NCBI GenBank assembly: GCA_021787595.1
Contig: JAJYLQ010000002.1
Location: 1-64,000, forward strand
Origin: Chloroflexota bacterium
GTDB taxonomy: Bacteria > Chloroflexota > Anaerolineae > Anaerolineales > Villigracilaceae
Direction: 5' to 3'
DNA: 64,000 bases
In this document: one piece after another, positions 52,743-62,056 of the stretch
How the letters are laid out: every line of letters begins with the position of its first letter
Position numbering within the stretch: the first letter of the stretch is position 1
Position numbers and translations under genes: made by a program
The notes under the pieces: generated by a model
What the model was told of the DNA's origin: nothing
What the model saw: only the letters and a program-made list of their open reading frames with translations
Databases searched by the model: none

Positions 52743-53725
52743 TAACTATGACCGAGGATGATATGCGGTTGATAAAGCTCTTCGAGCCGCTTGATTTCTT
52801 CTTCGGAAAGTTTGATGTCCAGCGCGGCAATCGCTTCATCGAGATGATCCATTTTGCTGGCGCCGATGATCGGCGCGGTGACGTAAGGTTTGCTCAAAAC
52901 CCAGGCCAATGCAATTTGAGATCCACTGACGCCGCGCGCTTTTGCCGCTTCGTTGGCGCGTTCGGCAATCGTGAAGTCTTCATCACGAAAATACAGTTCA
53001 TTTGCCCATGGATCGGTTTTTGCGCGCATCGTTTCACCGCCTCCGCCGCGCGTGCGGTTGCCCGCAAAGAATCCGCGCGCCATCGGGCTCCACGGGATCA
53101 TCGCCACATTCTGATCGCGGATGCACGGGATCATTTCGCGTTCTTCTTCGCGATAGACAAGGTTGTAGTGATTTTGCATGGATGAGAAGCGAGTCCAGCC
53201 ATGCATCGTTGCGATGTATTGTGCCTTGGAGAATTGCCATGCGAACATGGATGACGCGCCGATGTAACGCGCCTTGCCTGCTTTGACAACGTCGTGCAAA
53301 GCCTCCATTGTTTCTTCAATCAGTGTGTTTTCATCCCAGCGATGGATTTGATAAAGGTCAACATAATCCATCTTGAGGCGCTTCAAGGATTTATCAATCG
53401 AGTCCATGATGTGCTTGCGGGAAAGTCCGCGGTCGTTGATATCATCGCTCATGACCTGGAAGACTTTCGTCGCGACGACAACCGTCTCGCGCTTGACGCC
53501 GAAAGCTTTCAGCGTGTTGCCCAGCACTTCTTCGCTGGCGCCGAACGAATAAACATCGGCAGTATCGAAGAAGTTGATGCCTGCATCCAATGCGCGTTTG
53601 ACGAATGGCTTTGATTCATCTTCTGTCAATATCCACTCTCGCCATCTTTTATTTCCGTACGTCATCATACCCAGGCACAGGCGTGAGACTTTCATGCCGG
53701 TATCCCCAAATCGAACGTATTCCAT
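52742..53725 (-). CDS. Aldo/keto reductase
   Basis: 327 residues. DVYSFGASEEVLG carries the catalytic Tyr, KVFQVM the Lys, and the His follows in IHRWDENTL. The NADP-binding end is GASKMDHLDEAIAALDI. Substrate unknown. First gene of a two-gene unit with the NUDIX gene. Preceded by the family-B repeat at 53742. Confidence 0.88.
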   Translation of the reverse strand: MEYVRFGDTGMKVSRLCLGMMTYGNKRWREWILTEDESKPFVKRALDAGINFFDTADVYSFGASEEVLGNTLKAFGVKRETVVVATKVFQVMSDDINDRGLSRKHIMDSIDKSLKRLKMDYVDLYQIHRWDENTLIEETMEALHDVVKAGKARYIGASSMFAWQFSKAQYIATMHGWTRFSSMQNHYNLVYREEEREMIPCIRDQNVAMIPWSPMARGFFAGNRTRGGGGETMRAKTDPWANELYFRDEDFTIAERANEAAKARGVSGSQIALAWVLSKPYVTAPIIGASKMDHLDEAIAALDIKLSEEEIKRLEELYQPHIILGHS

Positions 53726-53741
53726 GTTCTCTCCTTTATCA

Positions 53742-53834
53742 TGTCATTGCGAGTGGCATCTCGCGCCACGAAGCAATCTCATGTTAGAGGGGATTGCTTC
53801 GTCGTGGCGCCATGGCGCCACTCCTCGCAATGAC
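53742..53834. repeat. Palindromic repeat family B copy
   Basis: TGTCATTGCGAG and CTCGCAATGAC ends with AAGCAATCTC/GGATTGCTTCG inner pair, like 11426. It separates the AKR start from the end of the helicase gene. Confidence 0.85.
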
Positions 53835-53841
53835 GTCTCGA

Positions 53842-56055
53842 CTAGATTACAGATAAGTTTGCCAGACTCGCCGCGAGCCTTTTGATGCCGACCGATTCGA
53901 ATACAACGTCCACGATCTCGTCATCGTCCTGGACTTTGCTGTCGAGCACGATGCCGTCGCCCCAGACCGGGTGCTTGACGCGCGTCCCGGCGCGAAACTT
54001 TGCTTCCCTATCCCTTATCCCTTGTCCCTTAGGGAAAGGGGATAAGGGACGAGGGGAATTCCATATAGATTCCGATGTGCGCGATTTAATGCCTCGCCCC
54101 GTTCGCGATTTGCCGACCAATAAATTGTCTGGAATATCTTCCAGATAACGCGACGGATAGGTTTCTTCCGCGTAACCGCGTCCGCCGCGTTGGACGGAGC
54201 GAATCAAATACAGGCGATCTTTTGCGCGCGTGATGCCGACATAAAAGAGTCGGCGCTCTTCTTCCATCGCTTCGGGTTCGTCGAACGAACGGCTGTGCGG
54301 AAGGATACCGTCATCAAGACCGACGATGAAGACCGCGCCAAACTCAAGCCCTTTCGCGGCGTGGAGGGTGAGCAGCGTGGGCGCGTTGATATTATCTTTG
54401 AGTGTATCTTGATCGGAGACCAGCGCGACGTTTTCAAGAAACTCATCGAGCGTGCGCGTGTCATATTCGATGGCGACGCGGCGCAGCTCCTGGACGTTTT
54501 CCCAGCGATCCACGCCTTCTCCAGCACTCGCACTTGTTCTTCGAGTGTCGGATTCGTCGTCAATGTAGGCTTTGTAATTGAGATCGTTGACGATGCGGTC
54601 GAAGAGTTCGGCAACGGTGAGCGCGGGCGAGGCCGCTTTCCAGTTGGCAAGCGAGGCGCCGAAGTCAGCAAGAGGGATGGCAGCGCGCCCGGTGAACGAA
54701 GCCCAGAATGGCGAATCGGAGCCGCGCGCAAGATCAAGAAGAACGAGTCCGGCGGAGGTGTTGTGTTGACGCGCGACCAGATGTAACGTTGTCAACGTTT
54801 TATCGCCGATGCCGCGCGGCGGGACGTTGATGACGCGGTCAAGGCTGGCTTCATCGGCAGGGTTATAGACGAGTCGCAAAAACGCAATGACATCTTTGAC
54901 TTCGCGGCGTCCGTAGAATCTTTGCGCGCCGACCAGACGATATGGCAAGCGCGCCTGCAAAAATGCTTCTTCCAGTAAACGGGATTGCGCGTTCGTTCGA
55001 TACATCACGGCGCAATCGCCGGGTTCAAAGTCGCGGCTGGCAACCAGCTGCGCGATGCTGTCCACGACAAAAGACGCTTCGGCATAATCGTCGGGCGCTT
55101 CATAAAAATAGACTTTCTCGCCCGCGCCGCGCTCCGTGAAAAGATTTTTCTTGCGGCGATGCTGCGCGCGGTCAATGACCGACATGGCCGCGTCGAGAAT
55201 CGTTTGGCGTGAGCGATAATTTTGTTCGAGCAAGATGACTTGCGCGTCGGGATAATCCTGCTCGAAGCGCTGCACGTTGCGCCAGTCCGCGCCCCGCCAG
55301 CGATACACGGATTGATCGGGATCGCCGACCACAAAAATATTGTGATGCGCCGAAGCGAGATGTTTCAACAAAGTGTATTGCGCTAGATTTGTGTCCTGGA
55401 ATTCGTCCACCAATACATGTTCGAATCGCCGCGCGTATTTTTCTCGCACTGCAGGATTGTCTTCGAGCAAACGCGCGGTGTAAACCAATAAGTCATCGAA
55501 GTCCACCGCGTTGCTGGCGATCAATCGCTTTTGATATTCGGCGTAAACGCGCTTTACAACTTCATCTTTGTAGTTGGTAATTGGATAATCATCCGCACCG
55601 ATAAGCTCATTCTTTGCATTCGAGATTGCGGCGTGGACGCTCGAAGCGCGGTACAACTTATCGCTGAGATTGAATTCCTTGATGACGGCTTTGACAATCC
55701 GCTCCTGATCGTCCGCGTCGAAGATGACGAAATTTGATTCGAGTGGAAGAAATTGCGACTCGCGCCGCAACATGCGCGCGCAGATCGAATGGAACGTTCC
55801 GAGCATCATGCCCTGTGTCGCATCACTGCCCAACAAATTTTCGACCCGCGACTGCATTTCGCGCGCGGCCTTATTGGTAAATGTCACGGCCAGGATGCGA
55901 TACGGGCGGACGCCTTCGTTCGCGATCAAATAGGCGACGCGTTGAGTCAACACCCGCGTCTTTCCGGACCCGGGGCCGGCCAGCACCAAAACGGGTCCAG
56001 CTCCGGCGGTGACCGCTTTTCGTTGCTGCGGATTGAGTTTGTCGAGGAAGTCCAT
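53842..56055 (-). CDS. pcrA: UvrD/PcrA-type DNA helicase
   Basis: 737 residues with Walker A AGPGSGKTRVLTQRV, VDEFQDTNLAQY (Walker B with DExQ variant), QNYRSRQTILDAA, LLTLHAAKGLEF and VGITRAKDRLYL. ATP-driven 3'-5' helicase in repair and replication. The C-terminal tail 640-737 is linker and a small KOW-like end (HPVWGDGIVLDSK) seen in PcrA. In it, NSPRPLSPFPKGQGIRDRE is encoded by a palindromic repeat (53997-54058) and is likely an insertion. Otherwise the frame is intact. Confidence 0.92.
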   Translation of the reverse strand: MDFLDKLNPQQRKAVTAGAGPVLVLAGPGSGKTRVLTQRVAYLIANEGVRPYRILAVTFTNKAAREMQSRVENLLGSDATQGMMLGTFHSICARMLRRESQFLPLESNFVIFDADDQERIVKAVIKEFNLSDKLYRASSVHAAISNAKNELIGADDYPITNYKDEVVKRVYAEYQKRLIASNAVDFDDLLVYTARLLEDNPAVREKYARRFEHVLVDEFQDTNLAQYTLLKHLASAHHNIFVVGDPDQSVYRWRGADWRNVQRFEQDYPDAQVILLEQNYRSRQTILDAAMSVIDRAQHRRKKNLFTERGAGEKVYFYEAPDDYAEASFVVDSIAQLVASRDFEPGDCAVMYRTNAQSRLLEEAFLQARLPYRLVGAQRFYGRREVKDVIAFLRLVYNPADEASLDRVINVPPRGIGDKTLTTLHLVARQHNTSAGLVLLDLARGSDSPFWASFTGRAAIPLADFGASLANWKAASPALTVAELFDRIVNDLNYKAYIDDESDTRRTSASAGEGVDRWENVQELRRVAIEYDTRTLDEFLENVALVSDQDTLKDNINAPTLLTLHAAKGLEFGAVFIVGLDDGILPHSRSFDEPEAMEEERRLFYVGITRAKDRLYLIRSVQRGGRGYAEETYPSRYLEDIPDNLLVGKSRTGRGIKSRTSESIWNSPRPLSPFPKGQGIRDREAKFRAGTRVKHPVWGDGIVLDSKVQDDDEIVDVVFESVGIKRLAASLANLSVI
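53997..54058. repeat. Palindromic insertion in pcrA
   Basis: CCTTATCCCTTGTCCCTTA and AGGGAAAGGGGATAAGGGA are complementary and fill about 60 bases of the coding sequence near the 3' end. Confidence 0.75.
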
Positions 56056-56065
56056 GGCAGGAATC

Positions 56066-56125
56066 CGATACTCGATATGAGTTATTCGTAAATCGAATAC
56101 CGATTATCGAGTATCAAACATCGAA
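56066..56125. repeat. TCGAATA-type simple repeat
   Basis: Degenerate CGATACTCGA, CGAATACCGA, TATCGAGTATC words upstream of pcrA, like 15310-15365. Confidence 0.5.
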
Positions 56126-56130
56126 TAACG

Positions 56131-56532
56131 TTATTCCAGTTCTGACGTGCAGTTTGGACAGCGCGTGGCCTTGATCGAGATGGTTGAAAAACAATAAGGG
56201 CATTCCTTCGTGGTCGGCGCGGCAGCTGGAACAGGGCGGGTCCTCATCTTCTCCAGGCTGGAAATGCCGCGAACCATCAGGAAGATCACAGAAGCGATGA
56301 TCAAAAAGTCAACAACGTTGTTGATAAAATTGCCGTACGTCACCTTGGCGCTGCCAACAGTGAATGCCAGGCTGCTGAAGTCAATTCCGCCGATGATCAG
56401 TCCGATCAGCGGCATGATGATATCGCTCACCAACGAACTGACGATCTTGCCAAACGCGCCGCCGATGATGACCGCCACCGCCAGGTCCAGCACATTGCCG
56501 CGCATGATAAAAGCCTTGAAATCGTTTAGCAT
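56131..56532 (-). CDS. mscL: Large-conductance mechanosensitive channel MscL with a C-terminal zinc ribbon
   Basis: 133 residues. The MscL signature is complete: [37 protein letters not shown] (positions 5-41), TM2 near 70-90. It opens under membrane tension. Unlike the usual charged C-terminal helix, it ends [18 protein letters not shown], a four-Cys zinc ribbon. The ribbon's role is unknown. Start ATG 56532 with GGAGAGGACG upstream. Confidence 0.9.
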   Translation of the reverse strand: MLNDFKAFIMRGNVLDLAVAVIIGGAFGKIVSSLVSDIIMPLIGLIIGGIDFSSLAFTVGSAKVTYGNFINNVVDFLIIASVIFLMVRGISSLEKMRTRPVPAAAPTTKECPYCFSTISIKATRCPNCTSELE

Positions 56533-56726
56533 TTCGTCCTCTCCTTTTTGATGAAATTATGAATCAAAGCCATTCTACATTTTGAAAATGGGATTGTCAA
56601 CAAAGTAGGCTGAGTTTTTTCCAAATCAGGCATCGAATGTCTTCGCCGTGAACATCTTTGTTTGTGAGAATTCTGCAAATCTCTTTGCCTACGATTGATA
56701 TACGTTTATTCCCTGTATATGCCTAG

Positions 56727-56755
56727 ATTCACAGTATTGTGAATTGAGGTATAAT
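56727..56755 (+). promoter_or_regulatory. Promoter with overlapping operator palindrome, peptide transporter
   Basis: TTCACA at 56728-56733 and TATAAT at 56750-56755, spacer 16. The -35 box lies in a palindrome ATTCACA-GTAT-TGTGAAT (56727-56744), which could be a repressor site. The interval 56533-56928 has no long gene. Confidence 0.65.
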
Positions 56756-56786
56756 CCCAAAAGCTCGCCATTTAAGAACTGGCAGC

Positions 56787-56843
56787 ATGAACAGTGTTTA
56801 CGATAGTATGTTACACCTGGCAAAGGAGGTGAAACCTGGCTAA
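56787..56843 (+). CDS. Possible leader peptide, 18 codons
   Basis: Between the promoter and the transporter, ATG 56787 opens a frame MNSVYDSMLHLAKEVKPG ending at TAA 56841-56843. Inside it GTTACACCT and AGGTGAAAC can pair (56810-56836), and a T-run follows at 56846. This could be a leader with an attenuator. Also AAAGGAGGTG resembles a strong ribosome binding site. No homolog known. Confidence 0.3.
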   Translation: MNSVYDSMLHLAKEVKPG

Positions 56844-56928
56844 TCGTTTTTTTGTTCCCCCGTTGTAAGTAAAGAGAAAATCCAAATCTAAATCCAATCC
56901 TTACTTTATGTTTGGAGGAGAAAAGAAG

Positions 56929-59502
56929 ATGTTACGAAAACGCATGATGTTAGCCATCGGTCTATTGATGGCCTTCAGTATGGTTCTGACTGCTTGTGGT
57001 GGAACAGCGACACCTGCCCCGACCACTGCTCCTGCAACGCAACCACCATCTGCTGCTACTCAGGCTCCGGCCCCGACTGCAGCACCCACTGCAGTTCCGC
57101 CCACTACTCGCCACGGCGGCTGGCTCGATGAGATTGATGTTTCAACAGTAGACAGTTCATCTGCCGTCACGCAGATTCAAGCGGGTGCGATCAATATCTA
57201 TGCAGATGGTCTTTCCCCCGCCGACCTCCAAAGCATCAAATCTGCTAACTTGAGTTACGGCACCAACACAGGGTTGTATTACGATATGATGTACAATCCG
57301 GCTGTCTTCAAAGATGCCAATACGCTCAACCCATTCTCGGATCGCAAGATTCGCGAAGCAACCAATATGCTCTTTGACCGCAATTACATCAACCAGGAAT
57401 TCTATGGCGGCGGCGCCCTGGTCAAGTTCTTCCCCTTCATCACCGATGGCCCTGACTACACGGATCTGGCTGATGTTGCTAAAGGCCTCGAAGCTCAATA
57501 TGCCTATAACCTTGACAAGGCCAAATCAACTATTGCGGCTGAAATGACCACGCTGGGTGCAACGCAGGACGCAAGTGGCATGTGGCAGTATAAGGGCAAA
57601 CCTGTCACCATCACCCTCATCGTCCGCAATGATGGCGATAAGACCCGCATTGGCATTGGCGATTATGCCACCAAGCAATTCCAGGCTGTTGGCTTCAAAG
57701 TGAATGAGCAGTATAAGAGTGGTTCTGAAGCCTCCCCGATTTGGATCAGCAGCGATCCAACGGCAGGTCAGTGGAGTGCTTACACCGCCGGATGGATCAA
57801 CACCGCAATCGAACGCGATGGCAAAGGCGATTTCGATGCCATGTATGCTCCAGATAGTGCTCAAGGCATCAACCCAATGCTGGCCAATACAAATATTGAT
57901 CCTGCGTTCCTTAAAGTTGCCGATGATTTGAATAATGGCAACTTTACTTCCCTCGATCAGCGCCGGCAGATGATGGCTCAAGCCATGAAGCTTTCACTGC
58001 AAGATTCACTTCAGGTTTGGCTGGTTGACGACCAGAACTTCACACCGTACTCCAACAATGTTCAGGTCACAACTGACTTGGGCGCGGGCGTTGAAGGTTC
58101 GCAGATTTGGCCATTCACGATTCGCTTCAAGGGCAAGGAAGGCGGCGCGTTGAAATGGGCTACCACTGATCTGTTCACCGATCCGTGGAATGCGGTAGCC
58201 GGCGATAACTGGGTCTGGGATCAAGCCCTGGTCAAGGCCACCTCGAGCGGCGCCTTTATGTTGGATCCCTTCACGGGTCTTGCCTGGCCTCTGCGCGCGT
58301 CCAAGATGGATTTGACAGTGCAGACCGGCTTGCCTATTTTCAAGAACGCGGAGGACTGGGTTACACTGAATACTGCCGATTCGATTTCAGTGCCATCGGA
58401 TGCCTGGGCTGATTGGGATGCCAAGACACAGACCTTCATCCCCGCCGGTGACGGCAAGACTGCCAAGGTCAAGGCTGTTGTTACTTACCCATCTGATCTG
58501 TTCCAGACGGTAAAGTGGCAGGATGGAAGCCCATTGACACCCGCTGACATCGTGATGAACATCATCGAGACCTTTGACCGCGGCAAGAAGGACAGCCCGA
58601 TCTATGATGATGCTTATGCTCCCACGCTTCAGGCTTGGCAGTCAACATTCAAAGGCATAAAGATTGACTCCACAGATCCATTAGTCATCGAGTATTACAC
58701 AGACGGCTATGTCTCGGATGCGGAGTTGAATTACCCGGGTGGGCCGGTTGCAGGCCAGCAGCTCATCTGGCCGCAATATGGCTTTGGTGAAGCTCCGTGG
58801 GATTTGATCGCCATATCCAACATGGCTGATGCTGGTGGCAAGCTTGCCTATTCGACCGACAAAGCGGACGCAAAGAAAGTCGAATGGATGAGCTGGATCG
58901 GCGGCCCGAGTCTCGATATCCTGAACACAGAATTGACCACAGCGGCTGGTTCCTCTCTCATTCCGTATGCTCCTACGCTGAGCAAGTACATCACAGCTGA
59001 TGATGCCAAGACTCGCTATGCCAACTTGCAGGCCTGGTATAAAGCCCATGGTCACTTCGTGGAAGGCACGGGTCCATATTACATTGACAAAGCCTTCGTA
59101 ACTGAGAAGACTCTCACCTTGAAGAACAATTCTGATTATCCTGATCTGGCTGACCGCTGGTCACAGTTCTCTGTGCCGATGCTCGCTGATGCAAAACTGG
59201 ATGGCCCCGCGCAGGTCAAGATCGGTGATCAGGCAACGTTCGATGTGACTGTCACTTTCCAAGGCAACCCATATCCACAGAAGGATGTCAAGGGTGTTAA
59301 ATATCTGCTCTATGACGCTACGGGTGCAGTCGTTGCCACGGGACAAGCCACAGCTGTTGCTGATGGTCACTGGCAGGTTGTGCTTGGTTCTGATGTAACA
59401 TCCAAGCTCACGGCTGGCTCTGACAAGATCGAGGTGGCGGTAAGCCCGATCCCGGTATCTCAGCCTACCTTTACTTCGCTGACCTTCGTGACCACGCCAT
59501 GA
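56929..59502 (+). CDS. Peptide/oligosaccharide ABC transporter substrate-binding lipoprotein, apparently circularly permuted
   Basis: Lipobox LTAC (Cys23) and a Pro/Ala-rich linker to about 60. The family-5 solute-binding fold is then in the wrong order: the motif RHGGWLDEIDV at 61, normally in the middle of the protein, comes first, with FSDRKIREATNMLFDR at 136. Later come VKWQDGSPLTPADIVMNI at 528 (normally early) and GTGPYYIDKAF at 713. Residues after about 750 form an Ig-like beta domain. The protein binds the solute on the outer face and gives it to the permeases. 857 residues. ATG 56929 has GGAGGAG upstream. Confidence 0.8.
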   Translation: MLRKRMMLAIGLLMAFSMVLTACGGTATPAPTTAPATQPPSAATQAPAPTAAPTAVPPTTRHGGWLDEIDVSTVDSSSAVTQIQAGAINIYADGLSPADLQSIKSANLSYGTNTGLYYDMMYNPAVFKDANTLNPFSDRKIREATNMLFDRNYINQEFYGGGALVKFFPFITDGPDYTDLADVAKGLEAQYAYNLDKAKSTIAAEMTTLGATQDASGMWQYKGKPVTITLIVRNDGDKTRIGIGDYATKQFQAVGFKVNEQYKSGSEASPIWISSDPTAGQWSAYTAGWINTAIERDGKGDFDAMYAPDSAQGINPMLANTNIDPAFLKVADDLNNGNFTSLDQRRQMMAQAMKLSLQDSLQVWLVDDQNFTPYSNNVQVTTDLGAGVEGSQIWPFTIRFKGKEGGALKWATTDLFTDPWNAVAGDNWVWDQALVKATSSGAFMLDPFTGLAWPLRASKMDLTVQTGLPIFKNAEDWVTLNTADSISVPSDAWADWDAKTQTFIPAGDGKTAKVKAVVTYPSDLFQTVKWQDGSPLTPADIVMNIIETFDRGKKDSPIYDDAYAPTLQAWQSTFKGIKIDSTDPLVIEYYTDGYVSDAELNYPGGPVAGQQLIWPQYGFGEAPWDLIAISNMADAGGKLAYSTDKADAKKVEWMSWIGGPSLDILNTELTTAAGSSLIPYAPTLSKYITADDAKTRYANLQAWYKAHGHFVEGTGPYYIDKAFVTEKTLTLKNNSDYPDLADRWSQFSVPMLADAKLDGPAQVKIGDQATFDVTVTFQGNPYPQKDVKGVKYLLYDATGAVVATGQATAVADGHWQVVLGSDVTSKLTAGSDKIEVAVSPIPVSQPTFTSLTFVTTP

Positions 59503-59534
59503 GCTAGTTTCTAGGCTATCTAAGAAGGTATAAT

Positions 59535-59562
59535 GATAGGGGCAAGGTTTCTTGCCCCTATC
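59535..59562. promoter_or_regulatory. Hairpin between substrate-binding protein and permease genes
   Basis: GATAGGGGCAAG and CTTGCCCCTATC are perfect 12-bp arms around GTTT. No T-run follows. It may stabilise the 5' transcript or partly end it. TATAAT at 59529-59534 in front might be a promoter. Confidence 0.65.
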
Positions 59563-59591
59563 CATATCTAATAAATGATTGTGAGGTATAT

Positions 59592-60716
59592 ATGGCAGTA
59601 GCCGCTCAATCCGCCTCTGAAATTAGCAAGAAGAAATCATCCTCAGGCAGTACGCTTTTACGCGTGGGAAGATATACGGCTATCCGGTTGTTGACTTTAT
59701 TCGTAACTGTTGTGATCGGGGTTTATTTGACGATCTTGATTGCCAACATGGGAGGGTATGTGGATACAATCATGAAGAGCCAAATTACCGAGCGCATTAC
59801 TCAGGCTGCCGCAGCTAACCCAACTTTCCGGAGCATGACACCCGAACAGCGTCAACAAACCGTACAGACGCAGATTGCCAATGAAGAAAACCGCATGGGG
59901 CTGAATACTCCGGTCGTGATTCGTAATTTTACGTATCTGGCGAATGCCCTTACCTTGAATTTGGGCCGCGCCATCAACATGACCAGTGATAGTGGTTCAA
60001 AGGAAGTACGTCTGATCATCCTGGAACGCCTACCTGCCACTTTGCTGCTGATGGGCACATCAGAGTTGTCTTTATTTTTTATCAGTCTCCTGTTGGCCCT
60101 AACACTATCTCGCCGATATGGCAGTTTTTGGGATAAGTTGGTTATCTTGCTTTCGCCGACTTCCACTCCTCCTGCCTGGTTCTATGGAATTTTCCTCATC
60201 CTGCTTTTTGCAGCCGTTTTCAAACTGCTTCCTTTTGGAGGCATGATCGATTCACCGCCGCCAACCAATCCTGTTGATTTCGCATTGAATGTGTTGAAGC
60301 ATCTAATTCTTCCTGCGTCGGCGTTATTCATCAGCCAATTCTTCCTGAGTATTTACAACTGGCGCACTTTCTTCCTGATCTATTCCAGTGAAGATTATGT
60401 GGAGATGGCCAAGGCGAAGGGACTCCCTCCGCGCGATATTGAGCGCCGTTATATCCTTCGCCCAACGCTACCGACCATCATCACGCAATTTGCTTTGTTA
60501 TTGATTACTGTGTGGACAGGTGCGATCGTCACCGAAACTGTTTTCCAGTGGCCCGGTCTTGGACGAACCTTTTATCGCGCCATAGGTTTTTTTGACACCC
60601 CTGTGATTGTGGGTTTAACAATCATATATGCTTATTTGCTTGCGATCACAGTGTTCCTCCTGGATTTTGTTTATGCTTTGGTGGATCCCAGAGTTAAAGT
60701 GGGCGGGAATCAGTAA
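59592..60716 (+). CDS. Peptide-type ABC transporter permease (DppB-like)
   Basis: 374 residues. The C-terminal half has the cytoplasmic EAA-type loop SSEDYVEMAKAKGLPPRDIERRYILRPTLPTIITQ and the closing ETVFQWPGLGRTFYRAI that match DppB/OppB. The N-terminal loop is larger than usual (about 60 residues, MKSQITERITQAAAANPTF). Works with the next gene as heterodimer. Stop overlaps the next start (ATGA at 60714-60719). Confidence 0.88.
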   Translation: MAVAAQSASEISKKKSSSGSTLLRVGRYTAIRLLTLFVTVVIGVYLTILIANMGGYVDTIMKSQITERITQAAAANPTFRSMTPEQRQQTVQTQIANEENRMGLNTPVVIRNFTYLANALTLNLGRAINMTSDSGSKEVRLIILERLPATLLLMGTSELSLFFISLLLALTLSRRYGSFWDKLVILLSPTSTPPAWFYGIFLILLFAAVFKLLPFGGMIDSPPPTNPVDFALNVLKHLILPASALFISQFFLSIYNWRTFFLIYSSEDYVEMAKAKGLPPRDIERRYILRPTLPTIITQFALLLITVWTGAIVTETVFQWPGLGRTFYRAIGFFDTPVIVGLTIIYAYLLAITVFLLDFVYALVDPRVKVGGNQ

Positions 60717-62053
60717 TGAATACACTCAGAAATACTTTCAAGGAAATCTTGCGCTACCCGTCCGCAATTGCAGGTGGGGCGGTGATTTTGTTGTTGATCG
60801 CTGTTTCCATCTATGCGGTAATCACGATACCCTATAACGATGCCATTCGCCTCTGGCGCGGCGGCGAAGACGTCTGGTTTGATAGTCCCAAGTTTGCACC
60901 GCCATCCTGGATCAATTTGTTTTTGAGCAAGAAAGAGCCCGTATCGTTTGCAGTCAATACGGCCAATGGCACGATGAGCAAGACCGTTACAGCGGGGGCG
61001 CAAAACACGAGCACCATCAACATGTCGTATTCCTTCGATTTTCAATACGATGAATACCCTCAGGAGGTGTCGATATACTTCACCTCCAAGTATGTGAAAA
61101 AACAGCCATTTGCTTCCGTGCAATGGGTAACACCTGATGGAAGAAAAATCCGCATCGATGATATTGCATTAGATCCTCAACGAACTTTGCGGTTTTCGCA
61201 AGATCAAAGATTGATCCAAAGATTGAATGGCGAAGACCCCATGAAGGCACTGTTCGAGGATCCCAAGACCCATGCGATCTTAAAAGGGAAATACCAGGTG
61301 CAAATTCTTGGCGTTACATTTGAACAGGGATCCGACATCAATGCGGAGTTTGTGCTCTATGGGCAGGTGGCTGGCTTGGCGGGGACGGATCAGAATCGCC
61401 GGGATTTGATGGTGGCACTTTTATGGGGTGCCCCGATTGCATTGGCTTTTGGTCTCCTGGCATCTATCGGTACCTTGGTGCTCACCATGATCATCGCTGC
61501 CATCGGCACATGGTATGGTGGGTGGATGGACGATTTGATCCAGCGTATTACCGAGATCAACCTGGTTTTGCCACAACTGGCCATTCTTATTATGGTGGGA
61601 ACGTTCTATTCACACAGCATATGGGCAATTTTGGGAGTTACTATTCTCCTCAATATTTTTACCGGCGGCATCAAGAGTTATCGCGCCATTTTTGTGCAGG
61701 TAAAGGAATCCATGTATATTGAGGCGGCCCGTGCCTATGGCGCCTCGAACAAGCGGATCATCTTTCTATACTTGATTCCACGTATGATCCCCCTGCTCAT
61801 CCCGGGTTTGGTGTCATCTGTTCCCTCGTTTGTGTTTCTCGAGTCAACCCTCGCGGTACTTGGCCTAGGCGACCCGGTGCTTCCAACATGGGGCAAGATC
61901 ATAGATGACGCGTTTTCAAACGGGGCCCTCTATAAGGGATACTATTATTGGATCCTTGAACCGGCGGCTCTCTTGATGATTACCGGCCTTGGCTTTTCAC
62001 TGTTGGGCTTTGCGCTGGATCGCATCTTCAATCCGAGATTGAGGGACATTTAA
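60716..62053 (+). CDS. Peptide-type ABC transporter permease (DppC-like) with a large extra domain
   Basis: 445 residues. The membrane part has GTDQNRRDLMVALLWGAPIALAFG and the EAA loop KESMYIEAARAYGASNKRIIFLYLIPRMIPLLIPG, normal for DppC. Between TM1 and the GTD motif is an additional domain of about 140 residues (about 60-205, beta-rich, with YSFDFQYDEYPQEVSIYF), where most DppC have about 30-40. It is extracytoplasmic by topology and could touch the unusual binding protein. Start ATG 60716 overlaps the permease stop. Confidence 0.85.
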   Translation: MNTLRNTFKEILRYPSAIAGGAVILLLIAVSIYAVITIPYNDAIRLWRGGEDVWFDSPKFAPPSWINLFLSKKEPVSFAVNTANGTMSKTVTAGAQNTSTINMSYSFDFQYDEYPQEVSIYFTSKYVKKQPFASVQWVTPDGRKIRIDDIALDPQRTLRFSQDQRLIQRLNGEDPMKALFEDPKTHAILKGKYQVQILGVTFEQGSDINAEFVLYGQVAGLAGTDQNRRDLMVALLWGAPIALAFGLLASIGTLVLTMIIAAIGTWYGGWMDDLIQRITEINLVLPQLAILIMVGTFYSHSIWAILGVTILLNIFTGGIKSYRAIFVQVKESMYIEAARAYGASNKRIIFLYLIPRMIPLLIPGLVSSVPSFVFLESTLAVLGLGDPVLPTWGKIIDDAFSNGALYKGYYYWILEPAALLMITGLGFSLLGFALDRIFNPRLRDI

Positions 62054-62056
62054 TCC

